NCBI GenBank assembly: GCA_036924285.1
Contig: JAYKYS010000009.1
Coordinates: forward strand, 3,472,001-3,536,000
Length of the DNA: 64,000 nucleotides
DNA from: Asterella californica
Taxonomy: Eukaryota > Streptophyta > Marchantiopsida > Marchantiales > Aytoniaceae
Direction of reading: 5' to 3'
Under the pieces are notes generated by a model. The model was not told the DNA's origin and did no database searches. It saw only the letters and a list, made by a program, of their open reading frames with translations. Of this stretch, positions 32,751 through 44,459 are shown one piece after another; the first letter of the stretch is position 1, and each line of letters begins with the position of its first letter. The position numbers and the translations under genes are program-made.

Positions 32751-35700
32751 GTTTTCTCAATTTTCACAACGACTCCATCCGTACGTAATGTGCGAGCATA
32801 GCATCGTCGTGAGATGATCTTGATGCAATAGCTGAAATTAACAGACGGTTGTAGTAATTGATATTTTGACACAATTCAGTTATTAGACATAATATTTGAG
32901 CTTTATCGAACACACTTGTGTATTTTTTATTTGTAACAATTAAATAACGTTTAAGTACTTTTTGAAATGACATTATACAATATGTGAGAAAAGTTGAATG
33001 GTGTTTATTTTCAAAACTGCATAATATAATATGTGAGACAAGTTGAATGGGACTATTCAATATTTAAATTTAGAACTTTCATTAAATATATTTAGAAATT
33101 TCATGACTAAATTTTCGATAATTCAATAAAAGCCTTAGACATTAGAAGAGCACTTTAAACTCTCAATTGTCCCACTTAATGAATACATTGATTTTTGAAG
33201 AGTTTGCGGTTTATGTAATAAATTACGTTCTCTTGGTAAATTTAAAAAATAATTTATTAACATAAAAAATAAAATATGAAATAAAATCATTCAATAAATA
33301 ACAAAAAAATCTCAAAATATTAACTATTTACAGTAAACTACAAACCTACAAAACCTCCTTAAATAAGGAAACCCGAGTCTCCATGAGGTGGAGACTGCTT
33401 TAACTTAGTGGACTTATTTAGCGTTTCCAGTCCTTACATGTAACGGTAAGCAGCAAGGAATCAAGCCTGATCATGAAATCCGATCTAAAAAGGCGAAGCG
33501 ACTTGCCTGCACCTAAAGCTGATTCACATCGCACACTTTACGGTCGCGTCTCCGTAATAATTTAGCAAGCTGCGTTCGCATCGCATACTTTTCCGTTCGT
33601 TTTTTGACAAATATAGAAAGTTGCGTTCACATACTTCCGCGTTCGCCTTTCCGTAATAAATTAGAAAGTTGCAGACTTTTGCATTCGTCCTTCCATAATA
33701 AATTTAGCCTTTCTATACGAGTTGAATTGCGTGCCCCTCATCATTTAGAGTGCTTACCTACCCACCGTCTATAGCAAGTGAAACGCAAAATGAAGTGATT
33801 AAACGCGACACACTCAGCCGCCACGGTCTAAACGGCACGATATTAGGTTAGTCTAAACCAGAAGTGAGTAATAATTTCAAGTGAAATTAAAATCCCCCCC
33901 TTAATTTGTGTATATAATGAATTCTTAAATACTTATTATGTCTGTTAATTATTTTTCTACTTTATTCTCTCATGTGATAGTACTGACAGAAGTGTATTAC
34001 TGCATCAACAGCTTAACTTTCTGACGGCAAGAGAACTCGGAATGATCGTGAAAATTTTCATGAGTGTCCAACTTCTTAAGTAATCTTTAATTTAACTTAA
34101 ACTAACTGAAATTTTGTGGAAAAACAAATTATTTATCTCCTCTTTCCACACCTTGCATAATTTTTCCACTTCGCAAACTTATCGCCTATCTAGAATTATG
34201 TTATTGTCAGGGTCCCGAAATAACTTGCCTTTCTGTACTTGCCCAGGTACTGCTGGCAGCTGGAGGGACTTCCTGTCAGTGGGCATGTGGTAACATATTT
34301 TGTCCTTGCGGTTATCTTGACGTAAATCCAAAGTCTACGCAGATCTATGCGCACGTCATCGCTTGCCGCGTCGTTTGCGAGATGTGACGACGATAAACTT
34401 TTCGTAATCAGTAGTGAGGATTGAACTTCACCCTTTAACATGCAAAGGAATCAAAGCCAAGTGAGTGACATCATCGCGCGATAGCCCGCGCCGCAATCAT
34501 GTGTGAGAAGCCTGCGACTGCAGTTTAGCCAGTTTTGAACCCTGAATAGGGACTCAAGTCAGTGAGCTGAATTTCGCCATCGAAGTGGATGGGGGATATT
34601 AGAGTGTCAAAGTTATAAATTTTGGGAAATATACTTGGCAAGTGGGGCGAGTGTTACGATCTGGGCCAAGAGGTAGCGGACGTTTTCTGTATCCGCGACC
34701 TCTCATCATCAGTTTCGGTGTAAACGAAGTTTAAGTCTTAAGAAATTTATATTTATTTTACAAAAATATATAAAATATTAGTACATAAATATAATCGTAA
34801 GTGATCCACGGTTATATACGAAACTGTCTTTCGACAGATTATGGACCGTTTTTGTCTCGAAGTTAGGGAATCTTTTTCTTACCTTTGACACGCCATATTA
34901 TAATTTTCCTTTTAAAACTTTTTTTGGATTTTTGTTCATTGCGTGCCGTCCTGAAAACTCGTCGGTTGCTAACCCACGTGCACAGGCCGAAAACAATGCG
35001 CCGTAACGATCGGACACTAGAACTACTCACTTACCATACTGAACGTTGCGCGATGCTCCGGGGGACTAACTCCAGTAATAACTTCGGCCAAGGAATGACT
35101 ATGTTAACTACGCGGACCTGGAAGTCGTTGAGTCACGTTCTAGGTCTTTCGCGCCGGGAATCTACACCGTTGGTAAAGGTACGTCGAACACATGAGCTAG
35201 CTACTGTAGCTTGCAAGAAAGAATCAAGGGAAGCGCTAGGAAGCAACTTTGCTAGCTTGCTTGCTGTATTCGGTGCAAAGTGCCATCTAGATCTGATCCA
35301 CCTGCAGATGAATGTTATCCGGACAGATGTTATTATATCGAAGATAGGTGTTTCAAGTGGTTTAGCTTACCGTCCTCAAAGAAGAAGGTGGTGAATTTAA
35401 TCATTTGCAGGTACAATTCGAGGTGAATGCGTTACAAACTATTAAAAATTTCTGGTCTGAATCTCGCTGTGATGGATAGCATAAATTGTTAATGAAGCTT
35501 CTGGTGTAAGTCTCATTGTGGTGGATAGTCTCATAGTCCGCAAAGATCACAAGAGACATATAATAATGTTTATCATTTATCATTTACACTATTTATAGTA
35601 TTTAATGTGTATATTCAATTAATGTGAATGCTAAATTAAAATGAGCGACACTAATTCAAGTGTAGTTTAAATTCTATAGAGATTAGTATATTTAAGATAA

Positions 35701-36344
35701 AAATATAAACTAAATATTAAAAATTAAAAATATATTAAGTAAAATTGAACTCAAAACTTTTGCAAACTCAATCAATGAACTAAGGTTCGTTCCGCACTAT
35801 CCATTACATTTCATTCTGCACTAGTAATTTAGACACAATCGATCCTATTTCACAGAACATGTAAAAGAAAGTGTCAGAAATATGCAACCAGCCCCCGCGT
35901 CTACACCATCTAGATATAATTTGCACAATTATCTTTATTCTTTTTATGACGAGTAAATGACACATTGATACATCATATACTTCTCATATATTTTCATCCA
36001 GTCCACATTCAACTCCATGTCATCATGTGGAGTTAAACGTAACTCCACGTAATCACTCTCCTCAAAATACCCTTGTCAAATTAATATCATTCACACTCTT
36101 CAAGTTGGATGACCTATAGTATAACTAGTGGATGCTTTATAGTCAATTGTATTATCAAATATATATATTTCCTAATCACATGACACTTTATAGTTAAAGA
36201 TAAATACTTTACTCTAATTCACACTACAATGGATTCATGCCATTACAATGTCAAGGAGTTCATAACGACTATAGACATATGATTAAAAAACTTTCAGTGG
36301 TGTATAAGAGAGACATAGACTACGAATGTCCATTCACATGTTTG
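32751..36344. other. AT-rich region without recognised genes
   Basis: A 53-base-spaced direct repeat of ATATGTGAGA(A/C)AAGTTGAATGG occurs at about 32978 and 33031. At 33540-33720 there are degenerate repeats of about 60 bp built on GCGTTCGC and CCGTAATAA. A plus-strand frame at 34885-35394 (169 codons) has no recognisable domain and unlikely composition, so it is not called a gene. Confidence 0.4.
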
Positions 36345-36735
36345 AGATGTATTATTGTAGAAATTCACTTGATCCCACCCTTAATATGTTTTTCAAATTT
36401 GACTCCATCTTTCTTAAGATTTTATTACTTTACTTCACCTTTGATTGACACTAGCAAGTAAAAAGTGATGTTACCTAAATGCGAGATGTGCATGTCAACA
36501 TCCAGTGATGTATTTAGTACATGGAAAGTTAAGTTTAAAGTATCTTTACGACAACATACCAGTTCTTGCAACAATCGTTTACTTGTCTTCTACAATGTCT
36601 TCAGATTGCGGTAAATCTACTGAAACTATTACTACCAATAAAAAATACAGTCAAGTAATAGAATCTTAAGACGGATAGATTCAATCCGAAAAATATATTA
36701 GAGTTGTGATCGAATAAATTTCTAGTTACTCCTGA
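36345..36735. mobile_element. Fold-back MITE-like element 1
   Basis: The left end (TAGAAATTCACTTGATC, then CCTTAATATGTTTTTCAAATT) is an imperfect inverted copy of the right end (read from 36735 leftward: TAGAAATTTATTCGATC, then CTCTAATATATTTTTCGGATT). Length about 390 bp, AT-rich, no ORF. The same terminal sequence bounds element 2 at 37550-37885. The target duplication is not certain. Confidence 0.5.
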
Positions 36736-37549
36736 ATGAATCTATCTGTAATCAACTGCTTTACCGTTTTCCGTCCAGAGTTTTTGGGGAAATTAGCTGT
36801 TCGTTCTTCCGGAATCGTTTCTCGACTATACTCAAAATATTACAAAAACTGTTTTTTCGCCTTGCAAGTTACATGTAGATGTTGTATGTACTTTCAGCGC
36901 ACTCCAAATTATGAGCCAATAGGGTGACCGTTCTGTTATTCCTCAATGCTAGTGGAGCATGTTTTAGCGACTTACAGACTTTTGTCACAAAGAGAAAGGC
37001 GTCGGGAGTTACCGGAAGACGAAAGATATTTATGGAAACGCACGTCCCAAACACACTAATGTGAATGTAACTTTACTAGTCCACGATACCTAGGTCTCTG
37101 TACACTTGGAGTGTATTCACTGGAAGGACCGACACAATATCAGTATAATTTGGAATTAAATCTTGTCTTCACAATGTTCATATTCTTGTTATTTCCTGCA
37201 GCCTCTGCACGATGTATGGGTGAGAGCCTCTTTAGGTTACCTCTCTGGATATATCTTGTTGGTCACTTTTGTAGAAAACTTGTATGTACTTGTATGTACT
37301 AAAAATAACATGACAAGGAAGAGAACGATACTCGTATGCAAAATGAGTACACTCCTGTTGTATAAAATGAATGAATCATAAGTGTGACATTTACTGGAAC
37401 ATACAATGAGAAAAATATTTTTGAAGATCATTTTATACTGCGCGAAAGCCTATCCAAAAATCTAGCTCTTACGCCGTGGATCTTTTAGGTTCGGAAGGTG
37501 TACGGAAAACAAACTAAATAACATTGTAAAGAGTCCTTAATATGTAAAT

Positions 37550-37885
37550 CCCTGGAATCAACAGAAATTGATTTTACCTCACCTTTAATATGTTTGTCGG
37601 AATTGATTTCACCTCTTTTAACTTTGTGTTACTGATTATACCCTTGACTGGTATAGCAAGTTCCGCGTGTCAAATCAAGAAAAATTCGGATTAAATAAAA
37701 ACAAAAATATACTTACAGCAGATTATCAATCTAAATTATTTCTTATTTTTCGTAATGCAATGTCTTTACCTCATAATAAACCTGCTGAAAATGTTGTTTA
37801 CAGTAAGAGGAAGGGAGTAAAATGAAAAACGTATTAAGGGTGCGATCAAGTAAATCTCTGCTGGAATCAGCGGCAGATTGATTTG
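37550..37885. mobile_element. Fold-back MITE-like element 2
   Basis: Left end GGAATCAACAGAAATTGATT then CACCTTTAATATGTTT. The right end, read leftward from about 37885, gives AGCAGAGATTTACTTGATCG then CACCCTTAATACGTTTTTC. The inverted ends share the motif with element 1. Length about 335 bp, non-coding. Confidence 0.5.
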
Positions 37886-40800
37886 GATCGCCGTGGATAC
37901 GCTTCCTGTTTCTCGACCATTGCAAGAATTTGCGGCTGAAGAATCGCCTGTCCAATTGTGCCACATACAAGCATTTGTAATATACGGCTCTATGTACAGA
38001 AAATGTACGGGCTATGAGAGGGAGGAGCCATGTATCTAGCCATGCGGCTTCTTTCTTTGGAGTAACGGTTGGCGCCTACTGGAGGACGATCAAGAAAATG
38101 GCGCCGATGGAATGGAAAGGATGGAATCACGCAAAGAGGAGCGAGCGAGCACGACCACAACTCGAGCTCCAGTGGATATCTCGAACTAAAAAGCTTGGAT
38201 GAACGCGCGCTCAATCAGCTTAAATACGGGACGAGCACCAGTTTCTCTTGCCTCACAACGTGTCTCGATCAAGCAGGCGACCGCAGAGCCGCCCTAGGCC
38301 TTCCGGTCTCGAACGCCAAGTTCTCGTACGTACCTCGTCCAGAACACATGCGTTGGAGTCAACCGGGATCGTCTTTTGAGGGCGTTGTGGGAGAGATTCC
38401 GATATTTCAATCTGAGTCTCTATAACCCGAGCCAATTTCATCTGTCAACTTATTCGCGCAAAGATCGAGCGATTGGACCTGGCTGAGATGTCGCGGACTT
38501 CCCGTAGCGCCGCCCGACACACTGCTGTGGTCGACATGAGCTTCTGCTGCGTTCGCACTCGGATCCGAGTCCTCCGGCACGTCACCTGAGAGCTGATTAA
38601 AGATAGGTCGACCGAGATCAGGAGCGCACCCATGCATGACCTGATTGGTTGCGGCGGCGTCCAGCATATGTATGTTGATCTGCGTGCAGTTGCTCGGTCA
38701 AGCTCTCCCGGTACATCAATGACTCAGCTCACGGAGGCTCAGGCCTCTTTACTTGAGGAGGTTGCGAAGTTAGCTAAAAATAACTATTTCGGGTTTTACT
38801 CCGCATTGTGTTTGGTGGTCTTCTCCTTGTATCCCATGGTGGGGGTTTTCCCACTTGTGTCTTATGCTATTTCCCTTTTCCCCCGCAGCTCTCCGTCCAG
38901 CTGGTTGCTGCGGAAGCTCAACTCCTTGATTATGAGCTCCGGTAGGTTCCCGAGATCCTCATGATCAGGCAAGGCATCACGTGCACTAAACTCGTCATGC
39001 GTCAGCATTGTGATGGTCGGCACAAGTGAAGCATGACTCCTGAGAAGCCTCCATTGAACCGTTTTCCATCAAGGAAGAGCATATATACGTCGCCTACTCC
39101 ATTGTGATCGACTTCAACCCTGGACCAGTACGGTATCAGATAAGAAGACGGTACGTTGCCACATTCAGATAGCTCGATATTAAAGAGTTCGGCCACGCTC
39201 ACAGTGACAGAGTTCGGCCTGACTTTCCGTTGTACGGAATGCAAAAACTTGATATTCGTCAAGTTGGTCTTGCGGTATATATAGAGTCCGTGAGTCTCTT
39301 CTGGCCAAACTCATGTATTCTGTGTTGATGAGCCTGCCTTACTCCGGCTCCCGAGATGGGGCCTGTCGAGATGTTGTTACGGGAGAAGTCCATTTACAGT
39401 AGCATTCATACCAGATGATTTTCGTATGCATGTGGCCGATCAACGTATTCGAAGGGTAGGAGCAGTACTGTTGGCCCTCGGAACTGGAATAGTGTTCCCA
39501 AGATCAAAACCTCGAGATGGAAATTATAAGTCCCAGCGGAATGGACCTCCGGCTCAGTTGACAAACCAGGTATCTGAACTTTGAGGTAGACAACCATAAA
39601 CCTGACATGTCGCCGCTTTTCCTCAACGGCATCATTGACTTTTGAATACTCTCGGGAGTTGTTGCGAAAAGATTATTGTCGCGAACGCTTTTCGCATTGT
39701 CGCGAACGTTCAGTGGATGCAGCTTCTCTACGATGCGGCTCCCAGAGGGCTCGAGAAGGTTGCTGACACAGGATTGTGGTTCATCGAGATCTTCTAAACA
39801 TGAGCTTCAAATGGAAGGAATGTTTGGCCTTCACTGGAAAGGATCGATTTTTTTCTAATGAAACATCTCAGATTGCCTTCTCAGTGAAGGATCTAACATT
39901 CCTTTCATTTCAAGTTCAGAACAGTTGGCGGCTAGGAGAGAACATGAAGCTCGTCGTTGCAGGCGACCTTGTCCACGAGCAGTTCCACTTTTCTTTTTGT
40001 CGAGAGCAGTAGCTGGAGCGATTACGGATCCCGTGGTCCTGCCATCCAAAGCAGCGCCTGTGGTTTTGACATACAAAGTGCGTCGACATCCTTGGTAAAA
40101 TCCGACTAAGTTACATCCTGAATATTCAGTTTAGGCGGTAGGACGTGCAAAGAATAGCTAATGTACATCTTCATCGACTACTGCTTGACATGCTCACCGA
40201 TTCCCGGTAAGTTACTGACCGAAGTCGTCCTGCAGCAAAGAATGATGAATATGTCGAAACTTTGAGTCGTAATTTGACAAGAGACTCATGTCGGGAGTGT
40301 CGTCGCCGTATCACTTGTTGCAATTGGGTGTTTAGAATAGGCACCTGCACGCATCGCTGCTTGGCTGCTCGAGGTCCGTCCTACCGCATTTTATATGCTG
40401 ATCATGATTGTGCTTGATCGTTCTTCGTGGAGCTGTCAAAGTATTTCTTTCCAGAAGAAGCTGCAGCTGTGCACCGGTTTCTTAAAACGGATCCTCGACA
40501 GTCTGGAGAGCTGTTGGTCTTCTGCTGACGTCTCGGTGAAGGATCTCTCCAGCTGCGCTAACCGGTACTGCTCAGCCGCAGTCACGTCATAAAGACTAGC
40601 AACACCAGCATAGGAACTCGAAGCGGATGAGTACTCCGCAAAGAGAATAGAGGCGCTACACGAGATCTTAGACAGCGTCCATCCTCCTTGCCTCGACTCA
40701 CTTAGTCCGAATATATATGAGTTGAAGGGAAGCTCTCATGCACGAGAAAGATGTTCACATTCTCATTAACTTCTTTCTGTATAGGAGAGCTTCTGATGAA

Positions 40801-43139
40801 TGGACGAATGAAGCTTAGCATCCGCAGCTGCAGTCGTTAGTAACCGAAATGAAGTTTGGAAGGGGGGTATGTTTTCATTTCTTCTAGTATATTTCCCTCT
40901 TTGTTGGTATCCTACTTACCTAGACAGATTATTATTCATCTCCTCCATCTGAAGTTGGCGGATGCAAATATGCAGATGACCAAACCATTCTTCACGGAAA
41001 GTCTAAACCATCATTTAAATACTGTATAAAGATAAGTTATAACTTGCTGACAGCGACACGTTTATCGTTGGAACATTTATTCTCAACTACGTCCACGAGT
41101 TCATGGTGGTCTTCAGTCAACTGTAAACCAGGCTTCCAATTTAATTCGACTCTAAAACTTGCAGACCTATTCCAATCTATTGCAGCTCGGCTGGCGAGTA
41201 AAACCAGACTTCTTGCCCAAAGGAAATTATGGAGTGCCTCGTTCTTTGATTCTCACGCTGAATTATTTCTGTCCCAGAACCTCGTATGTGCTTATTTGAT
41301 GTGCAACGACTACTATAATAGTTTTTGTCTACGTCTATCCTTTTCCGCTCGTTAGCTACGAGCGGACTTCGGTTTGGATGCATATTACAAGCCTGATGTA
41401 CTGCTTCTTGATAACGTCACCCTTACAGACTAGTAAACTATAAGAAATATATGAGGTGGGAGATCGAGGAGCTCGAGAAATAAAGCCGGTTATGAGAGAG
41501 AATGGGTGACGACCCTGGTTGCAAGTCCTCCGCAAACAGATTTTTTCTGCTTGCGGAGGACCTCAAACAGAAAATCTAAGATATAAACGGTCGTTTCTCA
41601 AGTGAGACCTCAGATGCTTCTGAAGAGGTTCACTGAAACCGAAGTCCACGTGCAAGCGCTAGACCTCGTATCCTCGTATCCTCGGAGGGCTTTTCGGGTT
41701 TAGAGTCACGCGTCACAGAGAAGATTAACGTTGAAAGCGCTTTGATCATAACGTCCTGGTTCACTAATGATCATGAAATCTGAATTTTATTTCATGACTC
41801 GTTTGAAATCAATTTCTTGAGTAGTGACTGCAATCTATGGAGTTACAAGTTAAATAGTTTCTTAAACAAACGAGAATATTCTCCGTTAACCTAAATCTAA
41901 AAAGAAAAATTATTTGTTTCCTCGTTCTGTATCGATAATTGCGGTTAACTCTCAGTAACGTGTTCTTTTGTTTTCGTTTTCTTATTGGCTTTTTGAACCC
42001 ACCTACGCGTCCCACGGAGGTTATCTGTTTCTTGGATTCATTCATTGTATACTTGTTCCCATTCGTTCCCACTGACTCAGATGAGCATTTTGAGCTCCAG
42101 CTACCAGCGTGCAGTACCATGACTGTACTAGACAAGAGGCCATTGTGGCCATGGCACCCCCTCGACTCAGCAGCAACTGCAAAGCCGATGTGTACCCATC
42201 TCTCTCTGGGTTAACGTGCGCCACAGTAAATACATGATCCGTCTTGTCATCCAGAAGTCTACGTTCTTTTATTGTAGTTCAAGCTAAGGTTTCCGTTACT
42301 GCATAGTAAGCATATGCATGCATCGGTGTTTAGTTAGCTACGGTCGGATCCATATCGATCGCAAAACTGCGAGCCTCAGGGTCATGTCACAGCTGCACAT
42401 TTGTGCTTTCAAAAGAATTGTTACCCGAGCTAGCTATCGCTGCGCCGAGTCACATATCTACAGGTAGCTTACCACCAGCAATCAACGTCTAACCTCCCCA
42501 TGACATGATCATCACTCGAGTCACTCAGAAGCTGCACTTGCTTTTCTCCCTTTGCTGCAGGCACCCACATAATCATCGCCACGCATCATGTTCTACTCGT
42601 GAGATATCCTTGTCTTGTCAACACTCCAGCGTTCACTTGTAGGTGTTTCCTTTGATCAGGACCTGGTGAAGAGTCGGAACCGGATGGAACGGCGTAGGAG
42701 AGTGGCGTGGATGATGTAGCACTCCAACTTAGTCTGGCTTTGCAACATACCAAGCAGCACTACCGTAGTACTCGAAAGTCGGATCCATACCATGGGCGCC
42801 GGTTCAAAGCGTCCTGACGGTGGTTTTCCTTCTGCCAGAGATAACTTGGTAAGCGTCTACTGTTAGAAAATTCAAATCAGCGCTGAGGTGCACTCGAGCA
42901 CTGTTTATGATGGTAGCTTCTTGTTGGTAACTGACGTGTAACTGACGTGCGACTAGATTTCAAACACGAAAGTTTGTGCTACCGCGTACAGATCTGTTAC
43001 TTAGTAATATCAGTTCGAATGTTTCTTGAAATTAATAATAATCTGATCCCATGCAGTGTGTAAACTCAAGGTGGCTCTCATAATCATTCTTCGTGATGTG
43101 ATTTGCAGTTTAGTGCAATTTCCATCTTTTCTCTACTCC
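37886..43139. other. Mixed region without confident genes
   Basis: From 38000 to 41000 base composition is less AT-rich and several protein-like short frames occur on both strands (for example minus 39002-39262 and 39406-39597, plus 39776-40012), but none can be joined by splice sites into a recognisable protein. A hairpin is at 41525-41561. The left target duplication CGCAA of the copia element is at 43140-43144. Confidence 0.35.
41525..41561. repeat. Stem-loop, 11+4 bp stem with T5 loop
   Basis: GTCCTCCGCAA pairs with TTGCGGAGGAC; after an A/C mismatch CAGA pairs with TCTG around TTTTT. It lies downstream of CCCTGGTTGCAA. No gene context. Confidence 0.7.
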
Positions 43140-43144
43140 CGCAA

Positions 43145-43409
43145 TGTTAGAATACCGTACACAATGTGAATACTCCTCTTAGCAGTAAGCAGTTCAGGCT
43201 TTTAGGATGGTGACCTTTCGTAAGGTCACCAAGGCCAAGACTCCAAGGTATATTATTCAGGCCCAAGGCCATTGTACATTATTTGAGTATCTACTTACTT
43301 GGTTTTGCCTACACTCTCTTGAGGAGCTCTCCCCACACTCTCATATTGTCCTTATGCCGTGACTTAGAGTTTTACCTTAGCCTATTCTACTAGCAGTCCA
43401 TTTCCAACA
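43145..43409 (+). repeat. 5' LTR of copia element 1
   Basis: TGTTAGAA...TTCCAACA, with inverted termini (TGTTRGAA). Contains a 22-base palindrome at 43209-43230 (GGTGACCTT, TCGT, AAGGTCACC) in the U3 part and a TATA-like TATATTATT at about 43249. Transcription would begin roughly 30 bases further, close to where the 3' copy starts to match. Confidence 0.85.
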
Positions 43410-43421
43410 TGGTATCAGAGC
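43410..43421 (+). other. Primer-binding site, tRNA-iMet type
   Basis: TGGTATCAGAGC follows the LTR end directly. It is complementary to the 3' end of initiator methionine tRNA, the usual primer of plant copia elements. Confidence 0.85.
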
Positions 43422-43559
43422 TTTGCATTGTTGATGCACTAGCACAATAGCATAGGCACTAGGTAGGCCTTCGGCCCTTAGGTGAGAGCAGTTGAAGGAC
43501 GCTTCACGCACCCATATTCTGTACCTTCGCTAACAGAATTTCACCGAATCTGATACAGA

Positions 43560-44459
43560 ATGTCTGCCCCCTTTGACACCAAAGGTTGGGCCAAGTTCGA
43601 CGGCACATACTTCACGCTGTGGAAGCACAAGACAACCTTGCGGCTCAGGGCCCATGGTGTTCTTGATATCGTGGAAGAGAACGTGCAGAGACCACGTGCC
43701 ACGACACCTGGAGGTACTGCGGTACCCGTCCCTCCCTCTGCTATCGGACCCGGTAGCATCGCAGATTGGGATCAGCGTGACGTTAACGCGCTCGCAGCGA
43801 TCAATGAATGCTGCGAGAACAGTGTGGCAGGACATCTAATGTCCTGCACCACGTCGAACGATGCATGGTCCACCTTGACCAGACACTTTGCAGGTCAAGA
43901 CATGGTGACCAAGATGCACTTGAGAGAGAAGTTGCGGGTTTTAAAGATGAAACTCAACGAGACTGTTACCCAACATGTCAACAACTTCAAGTCTCTCATC
44001 CAGCAGATGACTTCAGCTGGATTGATAATTGTCAACGAGGAGCAAGTCCTCGCGTTGATGGGCAGCATGCCCAACAACTACCATCTATTCTTGCAGGCGA
44101 TGAGAACGAACCCAAATCTCTCGCTACAGGACCTCATCACCTTCCTCATTCAGGAGGAAACGATCGGGCGCAAGCTATCGATGGAACCATCCACTGCCTT
44201 GTTTGCAGGTCGCCGGCAAGGAGGTCGCAATGGAAACAACCGGCGCAACAATGGTGACAACCGACAAGGCGGTAACCAGCCACCGAAGAGACCGCCAGAT
44301 CCTAACGAGAAATGTTTCTAGTGCAACAAGCCTGGGCACCGCATCGCTGAGTGCCCAGACAAGCCCAGCAGCAGTAACGAAAACTCGACTGCTGGTAACA
44401 AAAACAAGAACAAGAATCGCCGTTCCCAGAACAACAACGGCAACACTAGTCGGGTTCTG
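43560..44459 (+). pseudogene. Copia gag with zinc knuckle (TAG inside the knuckle)
   Basis: ATG at 43560. FDGTYFTLWKHKTTLRLRAH is the typical start of copia gag of the UBN2 type; a helical core with WSTLTRHFAGQD and a KMKLNETVTQHVNNFKSLIQQ stretch follows. Then come a basic R/N/G-rich region and the knuckle CF-stop-CNKPGHRIAEC. The stop is the TAG at 44319-44321. The frame continues without shift into the protease, so gag and pol form one reading frame. The TAG may be a decayed codon (CAG or TAC/TAT origin) or, less likely, a read-through site limiting pol. Confidence 0.75.

Noticed and set aside
34885..35394. A 169-codon plus-strand frame as a gene
   Set aside because: No domain, unusual composition and no splice context; treated as chance.
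39002..39597. Minus-strand fragments as exons of one host gene
   Set aside because: They look protein-like, but no splice sites join them in frame and no family is recognised.
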